From the NCBI GenBank assembly GCA_009780585.1, contig WQZS01000013.1:25922-89921 (forward strand): 64,000 nt of DNA. The letters are read 5' to 3'. The notes below the pieces were generated by a model. That model was not told the DNA's origin, ran no database searches, and saw only the letters and a program-made list of their open reading frames with translations. Made by a program: the position numbers and the translations under genes. Below, in pieces: positions 10,908 through 19,757 of this stretch; within the stretch, counting starts at the first letter, position 1; the number at the start of each line of letters is the position of its first letter. This DNA comes from Defluviitaleaceae bacterium (GTDB lineage: Bacteria; Bacillota; Clostridia; Lachnospirales; WQUN01).

Positions 10908-11549
10908 ATGAAAATGATTATGCTGATCATGGGGGCGGCCCTCCTCGCGCTGACTTTGTCCCTCGATGCCTTTGCGGCGGCCTTTGCCTATGGTTGCAAG
11001 CAAATAAAAATACCCCCGTTGTCGGGGGGTATCATCGCAATAATTTGCACGGCTACGACGGGCCTGTCCTTCCTCGTCGGTCACGCGCTGACGCCGATCG
11101 TTTCGAACCGCGCGGCGTCTTTCATATCGTTTGCCATCCTGTTTGCCATCGGAACGGTTAAACTGCTCGACTCCATCACGAAATCCGTCATCCGCAGGTA
11201 TGCCCGTATCGATAAGGAAGTCGAATTGTCGCTGTTTAATTTCAAGTTTATCCTGCGGGTCTACGCCGACCCCGAATCCGCCGACCATGACGTATCGAAG
11301 CATATATCCGCCCGCGAGGCTGCGGTCTTAGCCGTTTCGCTATCGCTGGACGGCTTCGCGGTAGGCTTGGGCGCGGCGTTGCTGGGCTTTAACGGGTGGT
11401 TGGTTGCGGCGTTTTGCTTGACGGCCAACATACTCGCTTTATGGCTGGGGAGCGTCCTCGGAAACAAAGCCGCGCGGAGCTTGCGGTTTAATATTTCATG
11501 GCTGGCGGGCGTGCTGTTGATTGTGCTGGCGTTTACGCAGTTTATTTAG
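10908..11549 (+). CDS. ytaF: YtaF-like sporulation membrane protein (MntP fold)
   Basis: 213 residues, a membrane protein with six hydrophobic segments arranged as two similar halves: LALTLSLDAFAAAFAYG (first half) and LAVSLSLDGFAVGLGAAL (second half). The repeated SLDAFAAA/SLDGFAVG motif is the signature of the MntP/YtaF group, related to cation exporters. YtaF is produced in sporulating Bacillus; its transported ion is not established. Several ATGs cluster at 10908-10925; the first is reported. A weak GGGTG is the only upstream ribosome site, so a start at 10914 or 10920 is possible. The 3' end overlaps the convergent ParB-like gene by 54 bases. Confidence 0.85.
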   Translation: MKMIMLIMGAALLALTLSLDAFAAAFAYGCKQIKIPPLSGGIIAIICTATTGLSFLVGHALTPIVSNRAASFISFAILFAIGTVKLLDSITKSVIRRYARIDKEVELSLFNFKFILRVYADPESADHDVSKHISAREAAVLAVSLSLDGFAVGLGAALLGFNGWLVAAFCLTANILALWLGSVLGNKAARSLRFNISWLAGVLLIVLAFTQFI

Positions 11550-12164
11550 CCCCTCCCAAACCCGCTCCGCCCCGTCCGCGTTGCTCCACAACCCCACATG
11601 CTTCAACAAAAATCCATACAGCTTACACAGCTTGGCGTATCCCGGCCAATCGTCCCCCCGTTCCCTTATGTCGAACAAAGTCTCCACGGTTACTACTTCC
11701 GCAACCAGTTTACGGTAGGCGGAATGTATTTTCTCCTCCCCGCTCTTGACCTTGCGCAGTACTTCGCCGTCGGCGAGTTCCTTCACTTTTATATAATGCC
11801 GAACGGTTTGTTCGCTTAACTGCGCGGCCCTTGCGATGTCCTTGCGAACGTATCGGCGGTTTTGCAAAGCCAGCTCAATTCGCGCGGCATCGGAGAGGTT
11901 CCTCCGGCCCAACTGATGGTCAACGATCCACGCGATCGCTTCCGCTTCATCCGAAAAGCGCATCCCCTCCGTGCGAAAGGGTACGCCGTGCGCGCGGCAG
12001 ATCGCGTAACGGTTATGGCCGTCTACGATAAACCCGCGCCAGGTCAATATCGCTTCACGGCAGCGACCCGTCCCCGCGATGTCTTGCTCGAGCGCGGTAT
12101 ATTCCTCCCGCGACAACGGCGGTATGATCCGACTGAACTCGGGGTGGATCTTCAAATCACGCAT
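11496..12164 (-). CDS. ParB-like protein (ParB N-terminal domain with HTH), paralogue 1
   Basis: 222 residues. The first 100 residues look like a ParB N-terminal-like domain: FSRIIPPLSREEYTALEQDI, FIVDGHNRYAICRAHGVPF and the hallmark WIVDHQLGRRNLSDAARIEL. A helix-turn-helix follows (DIARAAQLSEQTVRHYIKV). The remaining residues are helical and basic. Related proteins occur in phages and mobile elements, where a role in plasmid partition is not implied. The start overlaps the stop of the upstream paralogue by eight bases, and both are read from one promoter (12928-12956). It is not the chromosomal ParB/Noc: it lacks the GERR/RRxRA-type box and any ParA neighbour. Confidence 0.75.
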   Translation of the reverse strand: MRDLKIHPEFSRIIPPLSREEYTALEQDIAGTGRCREAILTWRGFIVDGHNRYAICRAHGVPFRTEGMRFSDEAEAIAWIVDHQLGRRNLSDAARIELALQNRRYVRKDIARAAQLSEQTVRHYIKVKELADGEVLRKVKSGEEKIHSAYRKLVAEVVTVETLFDIRERGDDWPGYAKLCKLYGFLLKHVGLWSNADGAERVWEGLNKLRKRQHNQQHARQP

Positions 12165-12900
12165 GGCAAGCTCCCTTCTTGGTTGTCAAAGCGTCTAATA
12201 ACGCGGCTAGATGCGCCAACATCGGCGCGGCGGTATCGGAGTCCTTGATGCCTTCATAGGAACCTTCCGCTTTCGTTAACTCCTTTGCAATTTCATTTGG
12301 GATTAAACGGAAAGCCGTGCCGATCTTTATTTTACCGCTCTTGACGGCGGCGATTAATTCGGGTGATCCTTGCCGAAGGATTTGCTGGTATTGGGATAAC
12401 TTTCCTTCACTAAGCCCTGCTTCGGAAGCAAGCGTTTCACGGACGTTTACGGCTGGTAATTTATGGTTTGATGATAATGTCAAACCTTTTTCCGTCCCCA
12501 AATCACAGCATTTTTCTTCCTTCGAGGGCCTTCCTCCGTGCGTCAAATTCTCCCGCGCCCTCGCCCGCAACATGTCCGCTTTCTTCATCGCCAGCTCGAT
12601 CCGCGCCGCGTCGGACAAGTTCCTCCGTGCCAATTGATTGTTGATGATCCACAGCGCGGCTTCCTCGCGGCCGGCGAAAGCCATTTTCGCCGCTTCAAAC
12701 CGAATCCCGTGCTTTACGCAAATCCCCAAACGGTTATGCCCGTCGATGAGCAAATGCTGCCCGTCGGGGCTTGTCCATACGATCAGGGCCTCACGGCATT
12801 TGCCCGCGTCCAGGATGTTCCTTTCCAATTGAATGTACTCCTCCGCTGACAAAGGCGGTACCAGTCCCGAAAATTCGGGGTCGATCACAGGCATCATCAT
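12157..12900 (-). CDS. ParB-like protein (ParB N-terminal domain with HTH), paralogue 2
   Basis: 247 residues from the first of three consecutive ATGs (12900), preceded by AAGGGGGAAC. It is a clear paralogue of the next gene: FSGLVPPLSAEEYIQLERNI, LLIDGHNRLGICVKHGIRF, WIINNQLARRNLSDAARIEL, then the helix-turn-helix region ASEAGLSEGKLSQYQQIL. Between the two domains it has an extra stretch of about 35 residues absent from paralogue 1. Part of that insert (EKGLTLSSN) is encoded by the palindromic element at 12465-12491. Tandem duplication followed by insertion is the likely history. Function unknown; DNA binding is inferred. Confidence 0.75.
   Translation of the reverse strand: MMMPVIDPEFSGLVPPLSAEEYIQLERNILDAGKCREALIVWTSPDGQHLLIDGHNRLGICVKHGIRFEAAKMAFAGREEAALWIINNQLARRNLSDAARIELAMKKADMLRARARENLTHGGRPSKEEKCCDLGTEKGLTLSSNHKLPAVNVRETLASEAGLSEGKLSQYQQILRQGSPELIAAVKSGKIKIGTAFRLIPNEIAKELTKAEGSYEGIKDSDTAAPMLAHLAALLDALTTKKGACHA
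12465..12491. repeat. palindromic in-frame repeat, copy 1
   Basis: Arms GGTTTGA and TCAAACC around the loop TGATAATG, followed by five Ts on the plus strand. It lies inside the ParB-like gene (minus strand), where it is translated as part of EKGLTLSSN. Further copies are in murF (42139-42168) and rsmB (60112-60139). Confidence 0.8.
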
Positions 12901-12927
12901 ATATGTTCCCCCTTCAAAATTTCGTGT

Positions 12928-12956
12928 AGTATAGAACATATATACGTACATTTCAA
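12928..12956 (-). promoter_or_regulatory. promoter of the ParB-like pair
   Basis: Minus strand: TTGAAA, exact 17-base spacer, TATACT, 28 bases before the start at 12900. The spacer contains ACGTATATAT, a near-palindrome that could be an operator. Confidence 0.65.
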
Positions 12957-12996
12957 CAAAAACCCGAAATCGGTACGCTTTGTGCGGTAATTGCCG

Positions 12997-13024
12997 TTGC
13001 TTAGCATGAAAAAACGAATAAAAT
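12997..13024 (+). promoter_or_regulatory. possible promoter of the giant surface-protein gene
   Basis: TTGCTT, 16-base spacer, TAAAAT, 36 bases before the ATG at 13060. Confidence 0.45.
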
Positions 13025-13059
13025 AATAATGATGTCTATTGATTTTTGGGGGAATTATA

Positions 13060-16000
13060 ATGAAAAAGAAAGCAAAACGTATTATTGCATTTTGGCTTGC
13101 GGTAGCGTTGCTTGCACAACAATTTATGTTTCCTGCTTCGGGAATAATTTTTGCCGGGCAGGATAATTTTTTACCCACGTTAACCCCAACGATTTATTAT
13201 GAAGGTATACCCATATACGATGGCATCCAACTACCGCCCGACGCGGAGCTTATCGCCCGATTCACTTTTACCGCGTCGCCCGGTACTCCAATAAACAAGA
13301 ACATTTCCATACCCGCACCCCTGATCCCTCAAGCGGATTCCGTCCCCGTGTGGTTAATCGACCCCTTGGGCGAATACATGCAAATTACCACACTCACCCT
13401 ATCTGATGAAGGCATGACTACCCTTGCCATAACCCTGCCGGAAACGCAAACAGATATCCCGTTTATCCCTTTCCCGCCGATTGGTGAACCGGATGAAGGT
13501 GAACCGGAAAATAGTAACGAATTTGAAGATGATGAAGAACCGGATGATATCGATGAATCGAAAAACGATAAAGAACCGGAAGACGATGGAACAATAAACG
13601 GAACGCCGGAAAACGAATATGACCCCAATGGAAACGAAAATCCTACGGACGATGATTCCGCAAACGATAACTTCAATAATAATGGCCCAATAAATGACAA
13701 CCCCATAAATAGCGACCCCGTAGATGATGAAACCGGTTTATATATCGGTGCCGTATACGGCATGATTGAATTAATGGATGACGATACGGGTGATTACACC
13801 GTGCTGTTTGAAATCCCGGTAGGTTTTTGCGGGGATTATTTGTATTGGCTTTTTGATGACGGGCAAGATACGGTTATGTTAAACAGCGGGAGTACCGGCA
13901 TAACCGTCAAAATAGTTGACATAGCCGCTCCGGCGGGTTTTGCGGTACCAATGGCTGCTTCCGGTGCCGATTTCGAATCAACTATCACGAGCATAACCCT
14001 AACCCAAGGACCTGCGGGTACCACACCCGTTACCCCCGGTCAGACAATCCCATCCACGCAAGTATTTTCATTAAAATATGAATTTGTCGGTGATATCGAT
14101 GACCTTGACTTTGAAGGCCAATCCTTTAATATCCCCATCCCGGATGGCTTGTCATTCCCCTTGGAAGCCGCCCTTCAAGCCAATAACGGAATGGCACCCG
14201 ACGGGCGCATACTTGTGGTTGCCGGTACGGTTTATGAATTTGCCAGACTCCGTTTCGAAAACAACCAATTGGAAATCTATTTCGATGATGAACTAAGTTG
14301 GTGGACCAGAATAACCAGCTTAGACCTTGAATTTAAAAGCGGGGATTTTACCCTCCACGGTTACAGGTTGTTTGATATAAACAGCGGACCGCCGCAAAAT
14401 ACGCATGTTAACCACACGATTTCCCACCTCCGGCTTAGCCCGAGTTCCATCACCTTCCAAACAAACAACCCGGCTAACCGCGCGTGGCAGCGCCCGACCT
14501 TCGACCATACACGCCCCAATTCCAACTACAACCCCACCGCCGACTATATATGGACATGGCACGCCACTTATACCCCTGTCGGTGACTTCGCCGAATTGGG
14601 TAATCCCGCAAGCGGTCCGGTCCTTACGGCGGCGGGTGAAGTGCGTACCATTGCCATCAATGTACAGGAAGGCACGAAGATTGTGCCCGACAGTGTGCGT
14701 ATTTATAGGAATATGCCGGATTTTAACGTGAACATAACAACGGAGGTCGGAAGCCGATTAACCGTTACCGATACAGGCATCACCCTTACCATAAATGCCG
14801 ACGCGCACAATATCCCCATGCGTATCATGTACGATACCGAATTGCTCCCGGGGTGGTTCCCGTTCCCCGATAACAATAATGCGGTTACGGGCATAACCAA
14901 TACGGGTTCGGTATCCTTCAACGCAGAATCACTCGTACCCAACCGCGCCACCCCGCAAACCGCCAACGCGCAGGATACCGCAAGCCTTGCCGCGGGGAGC
15001 TTCCAATGGGTGCAAAAAGGTATCGTAAGCGGTAACCCCGTAACGCCGTCGATTCGTGAAATTGTGTGGGAGCTGAACGTCAACACCTACGGGCAAAGGA
15101 TGCAGAACTTGACCGTGTTCGACAGGATTAGCCATCCGACCACGCCGAGCGTCCTCACGTTAAACCCGTCAAGCATACGAATCAGCGTTGACGGCGGCAA
15201 TACCTGGGTAAACCCCAACGATAACACAAACGATTATATATTGAGCGTTTTAAACCAACAGCCCACGGGTGCCACGTTTTCGATTTTATTGTACGGGACA
15301 TCGGGCACATTGCACAGGGAATATAAAATACAATACACCACGGACATCGCCGTAACCGTGTTCGAGGGCGGCGGGATGCCGACGGCGCAGCAAATCGAAA
15401 ACCACGCATGGCTGTCATTCGGCTGGCACAATGGTACGGGGTACGGACCCGGTACGCTGTTCACGCCGCCCGCCGGATGGATAACCCGCCCGCAGCCTTC
15501 CGGTATGTTCATCGAAAAGAGCGCGTCTTATAATGATGCCACCCGTGTAATTACATGGACGGTACAGGTAAACCGTTCGAACCTGGACGTTACGGGAACG
15601 GGCACCGTTGAATTGGAAATCGGCCCCGACCAAATGTTCATCGGCGGTAGTTTGAACAGAAGCGGTCCGAACGGAAACATAACTTCATCCCACCCCAACC
15701 ATTTACTTTCACCCGATAATGGTAATAACCGGAAGATTACGGTAACGTTGGATAACTTTAACAACCGGGCAATCGTATTCACGTACCAAACCCTGGTGAC
15801 CAACCCCAACCACTTCGCCAACAACGCGGGTAACCAAACATACAGGAATTACGCACGTTTTTGGGGTACGGTTAATACGGTCGGCAGCGGCTCCCAAACG
15901 CTTACGGGTGTCGAAGCGTCCGCACCCGCTACCGTTGCCTCCACCGTATTAAGCTCCGGTACGCAGTTTAACCCCCATTTTTATTATGAAAACGGTCAAC

Positions 16001-19000
16001 CCCACCTTATATGGCGTGTCCGCGTAAACCAGCGTGCCCAAGCGGCAACCTACACCTCCACGGATGCCGAACTGGTAATAGTGCTATATTACGGCTTATC
16101 GTATGTCCCCGATTCGGCAAGGATTGTTGGGGGTGCCGACCCCCTAGACGCAGAAGAAACGCTTAACACAAGGAACACACTGCGGATTGATTTGCCTGAC
16201 AACACCGGGGGCAGCGGCGAGGTAATTATCGAATACCGCACAAGCATCGACGTCAACCACCCCTACCTGACCGGGTTTAGGAACAACACAAACGAAAGTA
16301 CAGACCAAACCTTTACAAACAACACGACGTTGCACCACACCGTAACGGCAAGGGCGCCAAACGCCGAACGCTATTATTTAACCGGCGGTTCCGCCGAAAT
16401 ATCGACGCCGTACGTGCCCACAACGCAATCCTTCCGCAGTACGCTGATGCATAAATCGGGCGTACACAACGCTCCGGAAGACAGCATCACCTACACCGTG
16501 TTTATCAACCCCAACCGCATTACGCTGGGAACGGGGAATTTATTGATTTCCGACATCATGCCGGATGCTTTAACGCTGGACATGATGAGCGTAAGATTAT
16601 ATAACGCGACCGTTAACCCCGATGGGACATGGAACGGTACAAGGGTATTTACGGGCATCGATGCCAACCATGACAATGTGATTTTTGACAATCAAGGCAG
16701 AGGGTTCAGCATACGGCTTCCCCATGACAATACCCCGTACGTACTCGTATACACCGCTTTCTTTGAACGGACGGCAAGCCCCACAATTACGAACAATATC
16801 CGTTTCGGCGGCCTTCAATTGGGCGTAGCCGGTACGCCGACGGCGGGTGGCGGCAATGTGGGCGGTACCGTATCGGGGTTACCCGTTTTGGTGGGCAATG
16901 CCCATGGGCAAGGGAACGCATCCTCCAACCAAGTCCGCTTGAATGTTACGTTACACGATGAATTGCGCCGGAATATCCCGCTAAACAACGTAACCTTTGA
17001 CTTGTACGCCGTGGTACGCGGTACGCGGATTCCGCTTCATACGGGGGTAACCGCAAACATCACGCAAAACGGTGCGCGGGAGGGGTTCGTTAGCTTTTTC
17101 CCCGTTCCGGCGCGTACCGATTTGGTGTTGGTGCAGCGCAATGAGTTTAACGGTTATACGTCAAATACGATTGCCTTCAACGATGCTCCGATAGCACCCA
17201 CAATCGCTCGCAGCGGTGATGTAAGGGGGCATACGGGCGGTGTTACCCAACCGTCGATTTATCAAACGCAAGGGGAAGTGTCCTTCCACTTGCTAAGAAG
17301 GGATAATTGTCCTAATAATTTTGTATATGATTTACCGCTTACTAACCACCCTGTCACCGCAAACGTCCAAATCGAAAAATATAGCACCGTTGTAGGTACC
17401 GTAACGGAATACAACAACGACACCCTATACATCCTGATGAGGGATGAAGCGGTCAACTACGAGCGCTTTGCGCCCATCGACCCCGCTACAGGCATCGCAA
17501 CGCTTGAAGACGTTCCGCATGGGACGTATACATTGTCAATGCGCAGGCGTACGGCCCCCGACACACCTCCCAATCCTCCCGTAACTGCGATAAGCAATCT
17601 CATATTCCATTATCAGCCAAGACTTAACACAACCGTTTTACGAATTACGGAAAACGGTTCAATCCTTGTTGGTGCGGCACCCGGCGCAATACCGGCGTTA
17701 TCGCCTCATCAAGTGGTAAGCGACGGAATTACCGGTGCGTCGGGCCGTTTGCGCATTACGGAAACGAATGTGGATACAAAGGAAACATTGGATAACCCCA
17801 TTTTTGAATTAAACACACCCTTGGGAATCATACCCCACATAACCCCGAACGGAACGGAAAATATTCAGTTCCCTGCCTTGGACGGCATGGCGTTCATTTC
17901 AATCGAATCAACGCTGCAGCGCGCGGGCTTCTACAGGCCCCTTGCCCATCCGAGCGGGACCATAGAGTTACTCGGAGATTACCACGACATTGATTGGTAT
18001 TCATACCCCCACGCCGCGTCCTTCACCGTCAACCTCGAACATGCTACCAACGGGCCGTTGACAGGTACACAGGTACGTTTATACAGAACTTCCGATATAA
18101 CCAATAATTCCGACTTCATAACGTTAACCGTTCCGGCAGGGGGAAACAGCGTAACCTTCGAAAAATTGGAATTGGATTATGATGCCAACGAAACACACGA
18201 ATGGAATGAAGAACCGCCGTTAAAGGACACGACTTTTTATATAATGGTCATTCCTCCGGGAGGGCAGCGTTTGCAAAGCGGTATCACGATGCCGATTGCC
18301 GCACCTTTCGAATTCGGCAACAGAGATATCGATAACAATGCTGATAGAAAGGATTTCCGCCATTCACATGAAGAAATAACATTTGGTGAAATAATCCTTG
18401 AAAATATACCCCCACCCCCCGCCAACGATAATAACAGCGGGAACAACAACCAAGGTAGCAACAACCAAGGCAACAACAACCAAACCGGCGGCGGCGGGTG
18501 GTGGTTCTCCCCCCCAATCGGCTCCCTCACCAACCCGCCCGTACCCCCTGCACCCCCTACACCCCCAACCACCCCCACCGTGCAGGAAATCTTCGAAGGT
18601 ACCTTCGACGATGTATTAGAAGCCCTGCCCGACGATGTACTGGAAATGTTATTCGGCCTATTGACGGACAGCGATATGCTGGAAATGATTATCGAGCTGG
18701 ACTACGACCTGCTGGACGAAATATTGACCGAAATTATTACCGAAATGATTGCGGACCTTGTATACGACGTACCGCCGGGGTTGGAAAACCTCAGCCTGGA
18801 CGCGCTCCTTACCCTGCTGGAGGAAATATGGAACGAACCCGCGTACCTGCCCGCCATTGAAGTGCCTTACGCGGACGAAACCGCCATCAACCCGTCCCCG
18901 CATAACCAAGCGACTATTGACTACGTAGAAGCCCTGCGTGCCTCCAACCCCGACCTTGCTCCGGGCGAACTGCCCGAAGGTTTTACGGCGGTGCGCCTGC

Positions 19001-19269
19001 AAGACGGTTCGGAGGGTGATTATATTATCTACATCATCTACGACGAAAACGGCGAACCCGTCGGTTATATCATCGTGCCGTACGGCCAAGTATTCGGGAT
19101 GCTCCAGTTCTTCGACCATTTTGTCCCATTCGAGAAGACCAACCCCCAAACCGACGCGCAGAACATCGGCGTTAAGCCCCTCATATGGCATATGGCGCTG
19201 CTCTCCTTCGCCATCACGGCATCCGCTGCCGTTATCAAACGCAAGCGGCGCAGGAAACCCGCTGCGTAA
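13060..19269 (+). CDS. giant cell-surface protein with repeated adhesin-like domains and NPQT sorting-like signal
   Basis: 2069 residues from ATG 13060 (GGGGGAA upstream). Signal peptide: KKKAKRI then AFWLAVALLAQQFMF, cleavage near residue 35. Next come a short beta domain, a highly acidic Asp/Glu/Asn stretch (about residues 143-223), and about 1500 residues of beta-rich, Asn/Thr-rich repeats. These resemble the DUF11/isopeptide-forming adhesin repeats of Gram-positive surface proteins (recurring YTVFINPNRITLG, KGIVSGNPVTPSIREIVWELN, MFIEKSASYNDATRVITWTV). A Gly/Asn linker and a Pro-rich segment follow (about 1783-1840). The C-terminus has NPQTD (about residue 2027), then a hydrophobic helix and KRKRRRKP, which is the layout of a sortase signal. 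The T-D pair instead of T-G is unusual. No sortase gene is nearby. Confidence 0.85.
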   Translation: MKKKAKRIIAFWLAVALLAQQFMFPASGIIFAGQDNFLPTLTPTIYYEGIPIYDGIQLPPDAELIARFTFTASPGTPINKNISIPAPLIPQADSVPVWLIDPLGEYMQITTLTLSDEGMTTLAITLPETQTDIPFIPFPPIGEPDEGEPENSNEFEDDEEPDDIDESKNDKEPEDDGTINGTPENEYDPNGNENPTDDDSANDNFNNNGPINDNPINSDPVDDETGLYIGAVYGMIELMDDDTGDYTVLFEIPVGFCGDYLYWLFDDGQDTVMLNSGSTGITVKIVDIAAPAGFAVPMAASGADFESTITSITLTQGPAGTTPVTPGQTIPSTQVFSLKYEFVGDIDDLDFEGQSFNIPIPDGLSFPLEAALQANNGMAPDGRILVVAGTVYEFARLRFENNQLEIYFDDELSWWTRITSLDLEFKSGDFTLHGYRLFDINSGPPQNTHVNHTISHLRLSPSSITFQTNNPANRAWQRPTFDHTRPNSNYNPTADYIWTWHATYTPVGDFAELGNPASGPVLTAAGEVRTIAINVQEGTKIVPDSVRIYRNMPDFNVNITTEVGSRLTVTDTGITLTINADAHNIPMRIMYDTELLPGWFPFPDNNNAVTGITNTGSVSFNAESLVPNRATPQTANAQDTASLAAGSFQWVQKGIVSGNPVTPSIREIVWELNVNTYGQRMQNLTVFDRISHPTTPSVLTLNPSSIRISVDGGNTWVNPNDNTNDYILSVLNQQPTGATFSILLYGTSGTLHREYKIQYTTDIAVTVFEGGGMPTAQQIENHAWLSFGWHNGTGYGPGTLFTPPAGWITRPQPSGMFIEKSASYNDATRVITWTVQVNRSNLDVTGTGTVELEIGPDQMFIGGSLNRSGPNGNITSSHPNHLLSPDNGNNRKITVTLDNFNNRAIVFTYQTLVTNPNHFANNAGNQTYRNYARFWGTVNTVGSGSQTLTGVEASAPATVASTVLSSGTQFNPHFYYENGQPHLIWRVRVNQRAQAATYTSTDAELVIVLYYGLSYVPDSARIVGGADPLDAEETLNTRNTLRIDLPDNTGGSGEVIIEYRTSIDVNHPYLTGFRNNTNESTDQTFTNNTTLHHTVTARAPNAERYYLTGGSAEISTPYVPTTQSFRSTLMHKSGVHNAPEDSITYTVFINPNRITLGTGNLLISDIMPDALTLDMMSVRLYNATVNPDGTWNGTRVFTGIDANHDNVIFDNQGRGFSIRLPHDNTPYVLVYTAFFERTASPTITNNIRFGGLQLGVAGTPTAGGGNVGGTVSGLPVLVGNAHGQGNASSNQVRLNVTLHDELRRNIPLNNVTFDLYAVVRGTRIPLHTGVTANITQNGAREGFVSFFPVPARTDLVLVQRNEFNGYTSNTIAFNDAPIAPTIARSGDVRGHTGGVTQPSIYQTQGEVSFHLLRRDNCPNNFVYDLPLTNHPVTANVQIEKYSTVVGTVTEYNNDTLYILMRDEAVNYERFAPIDPATGIATLEDVPHGTYTLSMRRRTAPDTPPNPPVTAISNLIFHYQPRLNTTVLRITENGSILVGAAPGAIPALSPHQVVSDGITGASGRLRITETNVDTKETLDNPIFELNTPLGIIPHITPNGTENIQFPALDGMAFISIESTLQRAGFYRPLAHPSGTIELLGDYHDIDWYSYPHAASFTVNLEHATNGPLTGTQVRLYRTSDITNNSDFITLTVPAGGNSVTFEKLELDYDANETHEWNEEPPLKDTTFYIMVIPPGGQRLQSGITMPIAAPFEFGNRDIDNNADRKDFRHSHEEITFGEIILENIPPPPANDNNSGNNNQGSNNQGNNNQTGGGGWWFSPPIGSLTNPPVPPAPPTPPTTPTVQEIFEGTFDDVLEALPDDVLEMLFGLLTDSDMLEMIIELDYDLLDEILTEIITEMIADLVYDVPPGLENLSLDALLTLLEEIWNEPAYLPAIEVPYADETAINPSPHNQATIDYVEALRASNPDLAPGELPEGFTAVRLQDGSEGDYIIYIIYDENGEPVGYIIVPYGQVFGMLQFFDHFVPFEKTNPQTDAQNIGVKPLIWHMALLSFAITASAAVIKRKRRRKPAA

Positions 19270-19292
19270 GAAAGTAAAAAATTCAACTTTTT

Positions 19293-19323
19293 AAACCGGT
19301 GCAAACAAATGGCATCGGTTTTT
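19293..19323 (+). terminator. Rho-independent terminator of the surface-protein gene
   Basis: AAACCGGTGC and GCATCGGTTT form a 10-bp stem (one G-T pair) with a nine-base loop, followed by Ts, 24 bases after the stop codon. Confidence 0.8.
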
Positions 19324-19332
19324 ATTTAAGCA

Positions 19333-19361
19333 TTGCACATCATGTATATAAGGTGTATATT
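19333..19361 (+). promoter_or_regulatory. promoter of the RelB/VapC-type operon
   Basis: TTGCAC, exact 17-base spacer, TATATT. The start codon is at 19434, giving a leader of about 65 bases. Confidence 0.65.
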
Positions 19362-19391
19362 TCAAATGTAAAACCGCAAAGATGTCAACCG

Positions 19392-19406
19392 TTAATCGGG
19401 GATTAA
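19392..19406. promoter_or_regulatory. palindrome between promoter and antitoxin gene
   Basis: TTAATC GGG GATTAA is a perfect 6-bp inverted repeat in the leader of the toxin-antitoxin operon. Antitoxins of this kind usually repress their own operon by binding such sites. Confidence 0.4.
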
Positions 19407-19433
19407 TATTATGATGCGAAAGGAGAATGAAAG

Positions 19434-19757
19434 ATGTCAACTATTAATTATACCGTTAGACTTGATGAATCGGATAAAAAAGCCGCCGAGCATGTTTTTA
19501 ATGAATTGGGTTTAACGCTGGCGGCAGGGTTTAATATTTATATTAAAGCCGTGGGAAGACAACGTAAAATACCGTTTGACCTATCATTAAACCCACCGCA
19601 AAACGAAAGGTTAACTGCTGCGCAACGAAAAGTAGCAAACGAATTTTTGGAAAATATAAGGCTTTTAAGGGAAATGGGCTTTTCGGAAGAAGATGAAAAT
19701 AAAATTGAAGAATTACAAAAACGAATTTTTGCGCCTATGTTTGAGGAACGGTTATGA
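19434..19757 (+). CDS. RelB/DinJ-family antitoxin
   Basis: 107 residues. The N-terminal YTVRLDESDKKAAEHVFNELGLTLAAGFNIYIKAV is the ribbon-helix-helix DNA-binding region typical of RelB/DinJ antitoxins (truncated here to the recognisable core VRLDESDKKAAEHV and GLTLAAGFNIYIK). The acidic C-terminal part would wrap the toxin. AAAGGAG lies before the ATG. The stop overlaps the toxin start by four bases (ATGA), so the pair is translationally coupled. Family usage pairs RelB/DinJ with RelE/YafQ toxins, but here the partner is a PIN-domain toxin. Autorepression through the 19392 palindrome is an inference. Confidence 0.85.
   Translation: MSTINYTVRLDESDKKAAEHVFNELGLTLAAGFNIYIKAVGRQRKIPFDLSLNPPQNERLTAAQRKVANEFLENIRLLREMGFSEEDENKIEELQKRIFAPMFEERL

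Noticed and set aside
18398..18619. Repetitive Asn/Gly/Pro DNA in the giant surface gene as a CRISPR-like array
   Set aside because: The repeats are codon-level (AACAAC, GGCGGC, CCCCCT) and encode a linker; there are no spacers of even length.
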